Below are positions 35,065 to 43,514 of a DNA stretch of 64,000 nucleotides, piece after piece. Source of the DNA: PMP191F sp047602185 (GTDB lineage: Bacteria; Bacteroidota; Bacteroidia; Chitinophagales; Chitinophagaceae); the NCBI GenBank assembly GCA_047602185.1, contig JASGHY010000001.1:2108001-2172000 (forward strand). The letters are read 5' to 3'. A program made the position numbers and the translations under genes. The notes beneath the pieces are model-generated. The model had not been told where the DNA came from. It worked only from the letters and a program-made list of their open reading frames with translations, and did no database searches. Numbering within the stretch: the stretch's first letter is position 1; the number at the start of each line of letters is the position of its first letter.

Positions 35065-36267
35065 TTACAATACCGGAAATGAATCACTGAATACACTGCC
35101 CGTTTCCATAGCAACCACTTCAGCACCATTGCAAAGACAGGCTTCCAGTTCATTATAGATAGTTCGTTTATCAAGATTGCGACCAATAATCACTAATTCA
35201 TTGTGACGATCACCGTATTTCTTATCCCAGTTACCTTCAATGCTTCGTTGATTTTCGACAAATGATGCATAACGTATCCGTTCATGAAAAGGCATACTGC
35301 ACCACCATATACCAGCTTTATCTGTACGCAGGCTTCCGCCAGCCTGACTCCAGTTTAATGCATCACCCGGCCGGGACGCTAACCAGAATAATCCTTTGCT
35401 CCGGATAATACTGCTATCCCATTCATCATTGATATATTTCCAGAAACGCCCAGGATGAAAAGGCCTGCGGCTCCGGAATACAAAACTGTTGATGCCATAG
35501 GCTTCTGTTTCAGGCGTATGATGTGGTTGTTCTAATTCTTTTATCCAGCCGGCAGACTGACTGGTTTTGTCAAAATCAAAAAGTCCCGTATTCAGTACCT
35601 GTTGTAATGACACACGACCAAAACTGGATTCCATAATGCGCGCATCCCCATTCAACTTCCTGAGCACAGATCTCAGAAAGCCCCTTTCCTCCTCCGTTAC
35701 CAGGTCTGTTTTATTTAATACAATGACATTAGCAAATTCTATCTGGTCTGTCAGCAGGTTTACAAGAGCCCTGCTATCGCCTTCCATGTCGGTAGCATCC
35801 CTGTCTTCAAGCGTATCGGCACTGGTATAATCACGTATAAAATTGAAACAGTCTATTACTGTTACCAATGTATCGAGCCTTGCAACCCTGCTGAGATCTA
35901 TATTATTAACCTCATCGCAATAGGTAAAAGTTTGTGCTACCGGCAAAGGTTCACTGATACCCGAGCTTTCGATCAGCAGGTAATCAAAACGCTTTTCTGC
36001 AGCCAGCTTTTCTACTTCCTGCAACAGGTCTTCACGAAGCGTGCAGCAGATACAGCCATTGCTCATCTCTACCAACTTTTCTTCTGTTCTGTTCAATGTG
36101 TTTTCATTGCGCACCAGTTGTGCATCAATATTTATTTCACTCATATCATTTACAATTACAGCAACCCTTAATCCTTCTTTGTTGTGAAGGATATGATTGA
36201 GCAAAGAGGTTTTACCTGCACCAAGAAACCCGCTTAGTACAGTTACCGGTAAACGGCTATCTGTCAT
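35065..36267 (-). CDS. CobW/P47K-family GTPase, putative zinc metallochaperone
   Basis: 400 residues. P-loop TVLSGFLGAGKTSLLNHIL (residues 8-26), the metal motif GCICCTLREDLL (CxCC, about residue 72), NKTD in VIVLNKTDLV (about residue 185) and a CobW C-terminal domain from about residue 270 (SFVFRSRRPFHPGRFW). COG0523 proteins of this type deliver zinc or are induced by zinc shortage. A small His/Cys membrane protein lies upstream on the same strand, and a dyad that could be a zinc-regulator operator lies before that gene. Confidence 0.88.
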   Translation of the reverse strand: MTDSRLPVTVLSGFLGAGKTSLLNHILHNKEGLRVAVIVNDMSEINIDAQLVRNENTLNRTEEKLVEMSNGCICCTLREDLLQEVEKLAAEKRFDYLLIESSGISEPLPVAQTFTYCDEVNNIDLSRVARLDTLVTVIDCFNFIRDYTSADTLEDRDATDMEGDSRALVNLLTDQIEFANVIVLNKTDLVTEEERGFLRSVLRKLNGDARIMESSFGRVSLQQVLNTGLFDFDKTSQSAGWIKELEQPHHTPETEAYGINSFVFRSRRPFHPGRFWKYINDEWDSSIIRSKGLFWLASRPGDALNWSQAGGSLRTDKAGIWWCSMPFHERIRYASFVENQRSIEGNWDKKYGDRHNELVIIGRNLDKRTIYNELEACLCNGAEVVAMETGSVFSDSFPVL

Positions 36268-36357
36268 AATACAATCTTATCTGTTATGGAAATCAGGAGA
36301 CAATACGGCAATTACTACAGCAAAATATTGCTGCGTAGCCTAGAGAAAATGAGGAAG

Positions 36358-36687
36358 CTAAGCGGAAGGCGGCCCGCGATGGAAATAGTCAGTAAAAGCA
36401 ACTGAGAAGATGGAGAATAAATGGGGACCAGAGAACGGAGCCTGCGCTATAACTGAACAGGTGTAAGGTTGTATTACCGGCAGATCTGCATCTTTACCCA
36501 ACTGGTATTCGCAGATAGCGCAATGATTGTTGTCATTGCCGGTAAATGCTTTTGCATGCTTATCATTCCCTAACGAAACAGCATGTGTATGCAGATTCTT
36601 GCCCAACTGTATGCCACAAAGCAGTACAAGCAACAGTACAACTGTTGTTTGTTTTAGCCGGTAATATCTGTTTAATAGCCTGTGCAA
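36358..36687 (-). CDS. Small exported His/Cys protein, likely metal-linked
   Basis: About 109 residues. No in-frame ATG exists between the upstream stop and the membrane segment, so a TTG at 36687 is the likely start, with a GAAGGG ribosome-site-like sequence before it. One membrane or signal segment (TTVVLLLVLLCGIQLG), a HTH motif, then HCAICEY with a Cys pair and His, and a C-terminal RGPPSA. This resembles short periplasmic proteins found beside metal transport genes in Bacteroidota, but I do not assign a family. 90 bp upstream of the CobW gene on the same strand. Confidence 0.55.
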   Translation of the reverse strand: MHRLLNRYYRLKQTTVVLLLVLLCGIQLGKNLHTHAVSLGNDKHAKAFTGNDNNHCAICEYQLGKDADLPVIQPYTCSVIAQAPFSGPHLFSIFSVAFTDYFHRGPPSA

Positions 36688-36721
36688 GTTCCCTTCTTGA
36701 GTCTTACGAAGCTATTGAATT

Positions 36722-36742
36722 AAATGCAACACCGATGCATTT
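36722..36742. promoter_or_regulatory. Candidate Fur/Zur-type operator before the CobW operon
   Basis: AAATGCA, 7 bases, TGCATTT: a perfect 7+7 inverted repeat, 35 bp before the first gene of the CobW unit. The size and AT-rich outer arms resemble Fur-superfamily sites. The regulator is inferred only from the zinc-related genes. Confidence 0.45.
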
Positions 36743-36765
36743 GATGTATAAATATTTTCCTCTCT

Positions 36766-36805
36766 AAAAAGAAAAGAGGCCCCTATGAGGGCCTCTTTTC
36801 TTTTG
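36766..36805. terminator. Bidirectional terminator after cytochrome c
   Basis: GAAAAGAGGCCC (36771-36782) pairs over 12 perfect bp with GGGCCTCTTTTC (36789-36800), loop CTATGA, flanked by A5 and TTTTG. Confidence 0.92.
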
Positions 36806-36820
36806 TTATAGAAGTATATT

Positions 36821-37294
36821 CTATTTTTTTACGCGTGCTGCCTTTACCTCTTTTTCTGTAACAGCGCTGGCCTTGTTACCAAAGCTATTACGTACATAGG
36901 TCAGTACATCAGCAATCTGTTTATCAGTAAGATAGTTCATAGGTGGCATTACATTGTGGTATGACTCTTCATCGATCTCTACATTACTCATACCATTTAA
37001 AACAATGCCGGCCAGCTTTATCTTATCACCCAGTACATAACTGGTTTTAATTAAAGGCGGGGTCATATTCTGTACTCCTCCCCCATCTAACTGGTGACAG
37101 GATACACAGGTTTGCATATATACTTTTTTCCCTTCTGCAATAGTCGCCTGTAAGGTACCTGCTGCAGCAGGTTTGGCCTGCGCAGGAGCAGGCTTAGCCT
37201 GTGTGGTAGTTTTCTTTGCAGGAGGATTCTTTGTTTGTGCCAACACGATTGTAAATAAAGCCAGACCGGTTACAATCAACACCGATTTCTTCAT
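36821..37294 (-). CDS. Secreted c-type cytochrome
   Basis: 157 residues. Signal peptide (MKKSVLIVTGLALFTIVLAQ), an Ala/Lys/Pro-rich linker, then a single class I cytochrome c domain with heme site CVSCHQLDG (about residue 62) and distal Met in VMPPMNYLTDKQIADVLTY. Located 134 bp after the sorbosone-type dehydrogenase on the same strand, and probably its electron acceptor in the periplasm. Confidence 0.9.
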   Translation of the reverse strand: MKKSVLIVTGLALFTIVLAQTKNPPAKKTTTQAKPAPAQAKPAAAGTLQATIAEGKKVYMQTCVSCHQLDGGGVQNMTPPLIKTSYVLGDKIKLAGIVLNGMSNVEIDEESYHNVMPPMNYLTDKQIADVLTYVRNSFGNKASAVTEKEVKAARVKK

Positions 37295-37428
37295 ACACTT
37301 TTTTTAAATGAGTTCTTCTTCGTTGTAAGACCTGACGGGACTAAGCTGTGCTTTTGAGTTGCTTTTGTGAGGCAACCTGTATTTACAACCCCAGACCTGC
37401 CAGATCAGCATCCAGCATGCTGTAGTAA

Positions 37429-38691
37429 TTACTTTTTAAAGGAAATTTTATAGATAGAACCTTTTACGTCGTCAGATACGTATAAAGAACCATCTGCACC
37501 CTGTGCCAATCCGCAGGGACGATGTTCAGCCCTTCCGGATGCAGTATTTTCCGGTGAACCGGAGAAATTATCTGCAAATACTTCCCAGGGGCCAAAAGGT
37601 TTGCCATCCTTAAATGGCTGGAACACTACAAAGAAGCCTGCCTGTGGTTCCGGGGCACGGTTCCAGGATCCATGAAATGCGATAAATGCACCGTTCTTAT
37701 ATTTTGCAGGGAATTGGTTGCCTGTATAGAATAATAAACCATTAGGTGCCATGTGTGCAGGATAAGCAGCAACAGGGTCAATGAAAGAACTGCTTCCTTC
37801 TTTTTTACCATCGCCGCCGTATTCAGGAGCCTGTATCTTTTTCATTTGCTTATCATCGTAGTAAATGTAAGGCCAGCCGGCATTGTCGCCTTTTTTCAGT
37901 GCATACATACATTCTGCAGGCAGGTTAGTGGACTGCTCTACGGTAAACATGTCAGGAAACAGATCATGCAACTGGTCACGACCATGCTGCATTACATAGA
38001 GCTGGTTGGTCTGCTGGTTCCAGTCTAAACCAACCACATTCCTTAAACCGGTAGCATAACGAACGCCATCACCGTAGGTCTGGTTTAGTTTATCGGCTTT
38101 AAACATCCAGATACCACCAGCTGAATCAAGGATAGGACAACCTTCACGACCCAGTGAGCCTTTCTGCCTGTCCTGGATCTGGCAGGAATTGGAATAAGCG
38201 CCAATGTTCACATAGAGGTTGCCATTGTTGTCCAGTACAATGGATTTTGATTCATGCTGACCACGGTTGATAAGCCCTGTTACAATTACCTCAACCTTTG
38301 AAGTATCAATGATCTCATTATTTGCATTAAGCTTGTAACGGTACACTTCCTCATCTGATGAGGTGTACAGGTAACCGTTTTTTACGTAAGCTCCTGTGCC
38401 ACGATATTTGGCAAAGCCGGTTTTAACGACCGCTTTTCCGTCGCTTTCCTGTAATACCAGTACGCTTTTACCGGCTACAGGCCTGTTCAGTTTTACATAG
38501 ATAAATCCCTGTGGGGTAACGGCAATATGCCTTGCCCTGCCAATGTTCGTAATTAAACTATTGGCCGTAAAGCCATCCGGCAATTTTAATCCTGCATTTG
38601 GCTTTTCGGCGGTTTGAGCTGTTGCTGTAAAGCCTGCCATAGCAATCATTGTGTACAACGCTGCTTTTTTGTACCAGCTTGTCATTGTCAT
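37429..38691 (-). CDS. PQQ-type glucose/sorbosone dehydrogenase family protein
   Basis: 420 residues. Signal peptide (LYTMIAMAGFTATAQ) followed by a six-bladed propeller of the GSDH/sorbosone-dehydrogenase family: ITNIGRARHIAVTPQGFIYV, GQHESKSIVLDNNGNLYV, TGLRNVVGLDWNQQTNQLYV, AHMAPNGLLFYTG and HGSWNRAP. The conserved His residues fit a PQQ site, but PQQ synthesis genes are not in the window. Periplasmic oxidation of an aldose or related substrate, passing electrons to the cytochrome c encoded downstream. Confidence 0.85.
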   Translation of the reverse strand: MTMTSWYKKAALYTMIAMAGFTATAQTAEKPNAGLKLPDGFTANSLITNIGRARHIAVTPQGFIYVKLNRPVAGKSVLVLQESDGKAVVKTGFAKYRGTGAYVKNGYLYTSSDEEVYRYKLNANNEIIDTSKVEVIVTGLINRGQHESKSIVLDNNGNLYVNIGAYSNSCQIQDRQKGSLGREGCPILDSAGGIWMFKADKLNQTYGDGVRYATGLRNVVGLDWNQQTNQLYVMQHGRDQLHDLFPDMFTVEQSTNLPAECMYALKKGDNAGWPYIYYDDKQMKKIQAPEYGGDGKKEGSSSFIDPVAAYPAHMAPNGLLFYTGNQFPAKYKNGAFIAFHGSWNRAPEPQAGFFVVFQPFKDGKPFGPWEVFADNFSGSPENTASGRAEHRPCGLAQGADGSLYVSDDVKGSIYKISFKK

Positions 38692-39050
38692 ATATAGTGT
38701 GGTATTGGTTTGAAAACAAACAATTTCTGAACGTATCCGGTTCTTATTAGGGCAAATTAATATTTATTGCGGCAATTATATTGCCAGTCGTCCAATTTAA
38801 AGTGACCGGGAGTAGCTAAACATTCAATTATTTTAGCTTTCACGCTAAATGCATGAAAATGGTCAGATGTGCAGATTAGCCAATGTGCAAATTTCCAACC
38901 GCAGAGAACGTGAGTAACAAGAAGGTTTCGCAGAGAGGTTTGCGCAAACTTAGCGCCTGCTAATTATTCTGCGGTTAGCTAAAATAAAATGATCTGATGG
39001 TAAGTGACCACCAGATCATAAAACTATTTAGAATATATAAATTTCTAAAT
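38692..39050. other. Upstream region of the dehydrogenase with weak repeat words
   Basis: Mostly plain AT-rich sequence; words of TGTGCAGA/TGTGCAAA type (about 38871-38898) and GCAGAGA/GCAAACT type (about 38921-38960) suggest a degraded repeat block. No gene seen. Confidence 0.35.
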
Positions 39051-39054
39051 CCTG

Positions 39055-39161
39055 GATCAATGTCGTTGAATCAGGATTTATATTCCGGCGGGTGGGGACA
39101 CCCGCCGAGGCACTCCGTGGCTGGTGTCTTCACCAGACACTTAATTCAACGGCATTGAATC
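39055..39161. other. Structured element: long inverted repeat enclosing two hairpins
   Basis: GATCAATGTCGTTGAAT (39055-39071) pairs with ATTCAACGGCATTGAATC (39144-39161) with one bulge and one wobble. Inside are a 9-bp GC-rich hairpin (39086-39107) closed by a GGGA, GNRA-type tetraloop, and a second hairpin with two alternative pairings (39121-39136 or 39124-39140). It lies 28 bp after the GH3 stop on the minus strand. It could be a 3'-UTR RNA element, a MITE or a REP-like element. Confidence 0.6.
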
Positions 39162-39189
39162 TTAAATAACAAAATCAGCAATCTCCGCA

Positions 39190-41469
39190 CTATTGCAGCT
39201 CAAATCCCTGTTTCAAGGGTGTATTGTCTGAAGAGCCGCCGATCATTACCTCAAATTGTCCCGGTTCAGCTACCCATTGCAACTTGCTATTGTAAAAGGA
39301 CAGTTTGTCTTTGTTGATCACAAAAGTTACGGTGGTGCTTTCACCCGGTTTCAGCGTTACCTTTTTGAAGTCTTTCAGTTCTTTTACCGGTCTTACTACC
39401 GATGCTAATTTATCATAAAGGTATAACTGTGCCATTTCCGTACCGGCATATTTACCTGTGTTGGTAAGTTTGCAGGTTACGGTAAGCTCCTCTCCATCTT
39501 TTAAAGTGGTTTTATCCAGCTTCAGATCAGAATAGCTAAACGTGGTATAGCTTAATCCATATCCAAAAGCAAAACGTGGCGTATTGGAGATATCCAGGTA
39601 AGCAGAGCGATAACGGATATCCTTCTCATTCTTCACCGGACGACCGGTATTGTAATAGCTGTAATAAATGGGGATCTGCCCTACGCTACGCGGGAAAGTA
39701 ACAGGCAGTTTGCCGGAGGGATTGTAATCTCCGTACAATACATTGGCAATGGCATTACCGGCTTCAGTACCCAGCCACCACGCATATACAATGGCATTAG
39801 CATTGTCAGCAATATCATTAAAGATCAGCGGACGACCAGCCATCAGTACAGTTACCACGGGCTTGCCGGTAGCTTTTACTGCACGGAACAAGGCTTCCTG
39901 CACACCGGGCAAATGAATATCTGATCTTGATTTAGCCTCTCCGCTCATTTCACCACCTTCGCCCAATGCCATGATCACCACATCGGCCTGTGCTGCAATT
40001 TTTAATGCTTCAGCAAAACCCTTATCATCTGCTCCTTCAATATCGCAGCCTTTTGCAAACAGTAGTTTGGTTTGCTTACCAACCTTCTGTTGCAGCCCCT
40101 GCATTAAAGTTACAGTCTGAACAGTATCGTTGGGGAATACCACCCAGCTACCATTCATATCTCTTTTGCTGCCGGCCAGCGGACCAATTACAGCAATGGT
40201 TTTATAACTGTTATTCAGCGGCAGGATGCCTTTGTCATTCTTCAGCAGTACAACGGATTTTTCTGCCACCTGTCTTGCAATAGCACGGTGCTGTCCTTCT
40301 TCCTGAGCTACCTTTTGCTCACGCGCAGCATCAGAGAATTTATAGGGATCTTCAAACAATCCCAGTTCAAACTTTTTATAGAGAATGCGCTTTACCGCAT
40401 CATCGATCACACTCACATTTACCGCGCCATCTTTTACCAACTGTACGAGGTTACTACGGTAAGCCTTGCTTTCCATATCCATATCGCTACCCGCAATGAT
40501 GGCTTTCTGAGCAGCATCCTTATCGTTTGAAGCATACCCCCAGTTGATCATTTCACCAATGGAATTCCAGTCGCTCACTACAAAGCCATTGAACTTCCAT
40601 GCACCTTTCAGAATATCACGTTGCAGGTAGCTGCTACCGGTGGCAGGAATACCATTCAGAGTATTGAAGGAGTTCATAAAAGTAGCTACACCGGCATCTG
40701 CAGCAGCTTTAAATGGCGGCAGATAGGTTTCCCATAGCTGATGTTCGCTCATATCAACGGCATTGTAATCACGTCCGGCAATAGCGGCGCCATAAGCAGC
40801 AAAGTGTTTGGCACAGGCCATAATGGCATCAGTACCGCCCAACTGCTGGCCCTGGAAACCTTTTACCCTTGCTTTGGCGATCAGCGAACCGAGATAAGTA
40901 TCTTCTCCCGCGCCTTCCATTACACGGCCCCAGCGTGGGTCACGTGCAATGTCCACCATCGGTGCAAATGTCCAGTGAATGCCTGCTGCTGCAGCTTCTT
41001 TTGCAGCAATATGAGCAGACTGCTCAATCGCTTCCAGGTCCCACGAAGCAGCCTCGCCTAATGGAACAGGGAATACTGTTTTGTAACCATGAATTACATC
41101 AAGACTGAATAGTAATGGAATTTTCAGACGTGACTGTAAGGCCACAGCCTGGATCTCGCGGGTGTCTTTTACTCCTTTTACGTTGAGCATAGAACCTACC
41201 CAACCGCTTTTGAGCTCATTGAGCTGGTTTGTTTTTTTATCACTTACCGGACCAGTTACTTCCCTGCCGGAGTATTGATTCAATTGTCCTACTTTTTCTT
41301 CCAGTGTCATCAGCTTCAGCAAAGAGTCAACTCTTTCACTGATAGGTTTTACCTGCGCATGGACAGCCTGACTGCACAATAGCAACAGGCATCCACCTGC
41401 TATACGCAGGCACTGACTGAAATTTTTCTTCCTGTTTCTTTTACTGTCTGTACTTTTTTTCCATTTCAT
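39190..41469 (-). CDS. Glycoside hydrolase family 3 (beta-glucosidase/beta-xylosidase, BglX-like)
   Basis: 759 residues, the BglX layout: signal peptide (about residues 21-39), GH3 N-terminal barrel with KHFAAYG and the nucleophile Asp in GFVVSDWNSIGEM (about residue 300), GH3 C-terminal domain (VAEKSVVLLKNDKGILPL) and a fibronectin-like C-terminal domain. Its ATG lies 29 bp inside the upstream GH2 gene, so the two are translationally coupled. Probably periplasmic, releasing glucose or xylose from oligosaccharides imported by the SusC/D pairs. Confidence 0.93.
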   Translation of the reverse strand: MKWKKSTDSKRNRKKNFSQCLRIAGGCLLLLCSQAVHAQVKPISERVDSLLKLMTLEEKVGQLNQYSGREVTGPVSDKKTNQLNELKSGWVGSMLNVKGVKDTREIQAVALQSRLKIPLLFSLDVIHGYKTVFPVPLGEAASWDLEAIEQSAHIAAKEAAAAGIHWTFAPMVDIARDPRWGRVMEGAGEDTYLGSLIAKARVKGFQGQQLGGTDAIMACAKHFAAYGAAIAGRDYNAVDMSEHQLWETYLPPFKAAADAGVATFMNSFNTLNGIPATGSSYLQRDILKGAWKFNGFVVSDWNSIGEMINWGYASNDKDAAQKAIIAGSDMDMESKAYRSNLVQLVKDGAVNVSVIDDAVKRILYKKFELGLFEDPYKFSDAAREQKVAQEEGQHRAIARQVAEKSVVLLKNDKGILPLNNSYKTIAVIGPLAGSKRDMNGSWVVFPNDTVQTVTLMQGLQQKVGKQTKLLFAKGCDIEGADDKGFAEALKIAAQADVVIMALGEGGEMSGEAKSRSDIHLPGVQEALFRAVKATGKPVVTVLMAGRPLIFNDIADNANAIVYAWWLGTEAGNAIANVLYGDYNPSGKLPVTFPRSVGQIPIYYSYYNTGRPVKNEKDIRYRSAYLDISNTPRFAFGYGLSYTTFSYSDLKLDKTTLKDGEELTVTCKLTNTGKYAGTEMAQLYLYDKLASVVRPVKELKDFKKVTLKPGESTTVTFVINKDKLSFYNSKLQWVAEPGQFEVMIGGSSDNTPLKQGFELQ

Positions 41470-43267
41470 TGTAGAAAGCTTTCAAAGTATAAAATGCCAG
41501 TTTCTTTTTTCCTGTTTCAGAAAACAAGCCCTTCCTGTTCCAGAAATCCTGGTACACAGGATGCTGTCTGCGTGGCGAACGGAAATCAACCAATATCCAC
41601 GGTGTCATTCCGCGTAAACCACTCATAGTGGTCAGGAATCTGATCTGTTCTTCATACAAAGCCTGCTGGTATTCTTCGCTCCAGCGCGTTGCAGCGTCTG
41701 CATGAAAACCAGCCAGGGCATCGCCACCAAATTCCGTGATCACTACCGGCTTATTGTATCTGATCTTAAAACTGTATTTGTGCATTTCCTGTGGTGAGCT
41801 CCAGTACCAGCCTGCATATTCATTAAAGCTTACCAGGTCCAGTTTTTCACCCAGCGGGTCATCAACAATTACATCTGTACCATTTCTGTGTACTTCAAGT
41901 GCTGCAGCCACCAGTCTTGTATCATCGAGTGCCCGCGCATGTGCTGCCAGCTTTCCCATAAACACGTGACGCGGCTCACTCAGTGGCGTTTCATTCCCGA
42001 TTGACCAAACGATCACAGCCGCCCTGTTCTTATCTCTTACAATTAAATCGCTCAGTTGCTGCTGTGCATTGTTGTAAGTCGCTTCATTCTGCCATGAAAT
42101 TGTCCAGTACACCGGAACTTCAGCCCATACCAGCAATCCCATTTCATCGGCCAGCTTTACCATCTCTTCACTATGCGGATAATGTGCCAGGCGAACATAG
42201 TTACAATTCAATTCTTTTGCCCAGTTCAGCAGCATCCTCATATCACCTTCTCCACGCAGGCGACCGGGTATCAAAGGATTTTCATCGTGAATGGAAATGC
42301 CGCGCAAAAATACCGGTTTACCATTCAAAACAATATCCTGACCACGTGTTTCTATTGTTCTGAAACCGATATGATCTTTTACAGAATCCGTTACAGCTAC
42401 AATAGCTACATTATACAGCTTCGGATTCTCCGGGCTCCAGTACACCAGCTTTTTTACAGGAATATTAATGATTGCTCTACCTGTTGCATCCGTTGTAACC
42501 GATTGCTTAATTCCTGCTTCAGGAATGTTAATGGTTACGGTCTGTGCGCTATTGCCCTCACCTTTCAGCTGCACAAATCCTTCTATACGAGTGAGATTTC
42601 CTTTGGGTAATTGCAACTTATAATCTGCAATATACGTTTCCGGCAGTTCAGTTAATAATACATCTCTTGTAATTCCTCCATAATTCCACCAATCAGTATT
42701 TACTGTTGGTATTTCATCCTGCTTCCTGGTATCATCGGCTTTTACTACTACAAAATTTTCTCCATTCACCAGCAAGCCGGTTACATCAAACTGGAAAGGT
42801 GTAAACCCTCCTTTGTGAACACCCAGCTTTTTACCATTGAGATAAACATGCGCTTCATAGTTGACAGCGCCAAAATACAGCAGGTACTTTTTGCCGGCCT
42901 TTGGAGCAGCGGTGAATTTCCGGCGCAGCCATACCGTTCCTTCATATAATTGCAGCTTTTCTACCTGTGAGTTCCAGTCGCCGGGAACTTTTAATGTAGG
43001 CGACAGGTCAAAATTATACTCTATCAACTCGCCCTTGTCTTTTGCAGTACGATCATCGTAAAAACCACCTTTACCGGAGGCAGACTGATCAAACGGCGCA
43101 TGTCGGTAATCATAGTAACCGTTTTCATAAGGATCGATAATATAATTCCAGCGGCCATTTAAACTCAGGTTATTACGACCATAAATGTTCTGTATTAATT
43201 CCTGTGCCCATCCGGCAGTTACTGCCAGCATCAGCATGCCCAATAGTAAAGGGGTACGTTTATTCAT
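41441..43267 (-). CDS. Glycoside hydrolase family 2 (beta-glucuronidase-like)
   Basis: 608 residues. Signal peptide (LLLGMLMLAVTAGWAQ), GH2 sugar-binding domain (VPGDWNSQVEKLQLYEGTVW), immunoglobulin-like domain, and GH2 barrel with the acid/base Glu in VWSIGNETPLSEP (about residue 425) and nucleophile Glu in VVITEFGGDALAGF (about residue 510). The compact length and the NYVRLAHYPHSEEM segment are closest to beta-glucuronidases, which would suit removal of glucuronic-type side chains from xylan. A different GH2 specificity is possible. It overlaps the GH3 gene. Confidence 0.9.
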   Translation of the reverse strand: MNKRTPLLLGMLMLAVTAGWAQELIQNIYGRNNLSLNGRWNYIIDPYENGYYDYRHAPFDQSASGKGGFYDDRTAKDKGELIEYNFDLSPTLKVPGDWNSQVEKLQLYEGTVWLRRKFTAAPKAGKKYLLYFGAVNYEAHVYLNGKKLGVHKGGFTPFQFDVTGLLVNGENFVVVKADDTRKQDEIPTVNTDWWNYGGITRDVLLTELPETYIADYKLQLPKGNLTRIEGFVQLKGEGNSAQTVTINIPEAGIKQSVTTDATGRAIINIPVKKLVYWSPENPKLYNVAIVAVTDSVKDHIGFRTIETRGQDIVLNGKPVFLRGISIHDENPLIPGRLRGEGDMRMLLNWAKELNCNYVRLAHYPHSEEMVKLADEMGLLVWAEVPVYWTISWQNEATYNNAQQQLSDLIVRDKNRAAVIVWSIGNETPLSEPRHVFMGKLAAHARALDDTRLVAAALEVHRNGTDVIVDDPLGEKLDLVSFNEYAGWYWSSPQEMHKYSFKIRYNKPVVITEFGGDALAGFHADAATRWSEEYQQALYEEQIRFLTTMSGLRGMTPWILVDFRSPRRQHPVYQDFWNRKGLFSETGKKKLAFYTLKAFYNEMEKKYRQ

Positions 43268-43282
43268 GAGATTGTTTTTTTA

Positions 43283-43514
43283 CGTGAATCGGCAGACGGC
43301 AATCGGGAATCGTGAGTCGTGAATCGTCAGTCGTGAGTGGTTGCTGCTGTATTTGCTCGCCGCTCGTAGCTCAAAGCTCGCGGCTGTTTTCCCTTCGATA
43401 TTCGAAATTCAGCATTCGACATTCGATATTTGTTTTCCTTCCGGATTTGTACCTGCTAACAGCTAATACCTAATACCTAATACCTAATACCTAATACCTA
43501 ATACCTAACCCCCA
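43283..43514. repeat. Composite heptad block R15 with a perfect 7-bp tandem
   Basis: CGTGAAT/CGGCAGA/CGGCAAT words almost identical to 8681-8729, then GCTCGTA and TTCGATA words, then six perfect CTAATAC units at 43463-43504 that run up to the GH10 stop at 43515. The perfect tandem looks recent. Confidence 0.93.

Noticed and set aside
36546..36767. Plus-strand reading frame over the CobW-operon leader
   Set aside because: It lies antisense to the His/Cys protein gene, has no family features and covers the terminator side.
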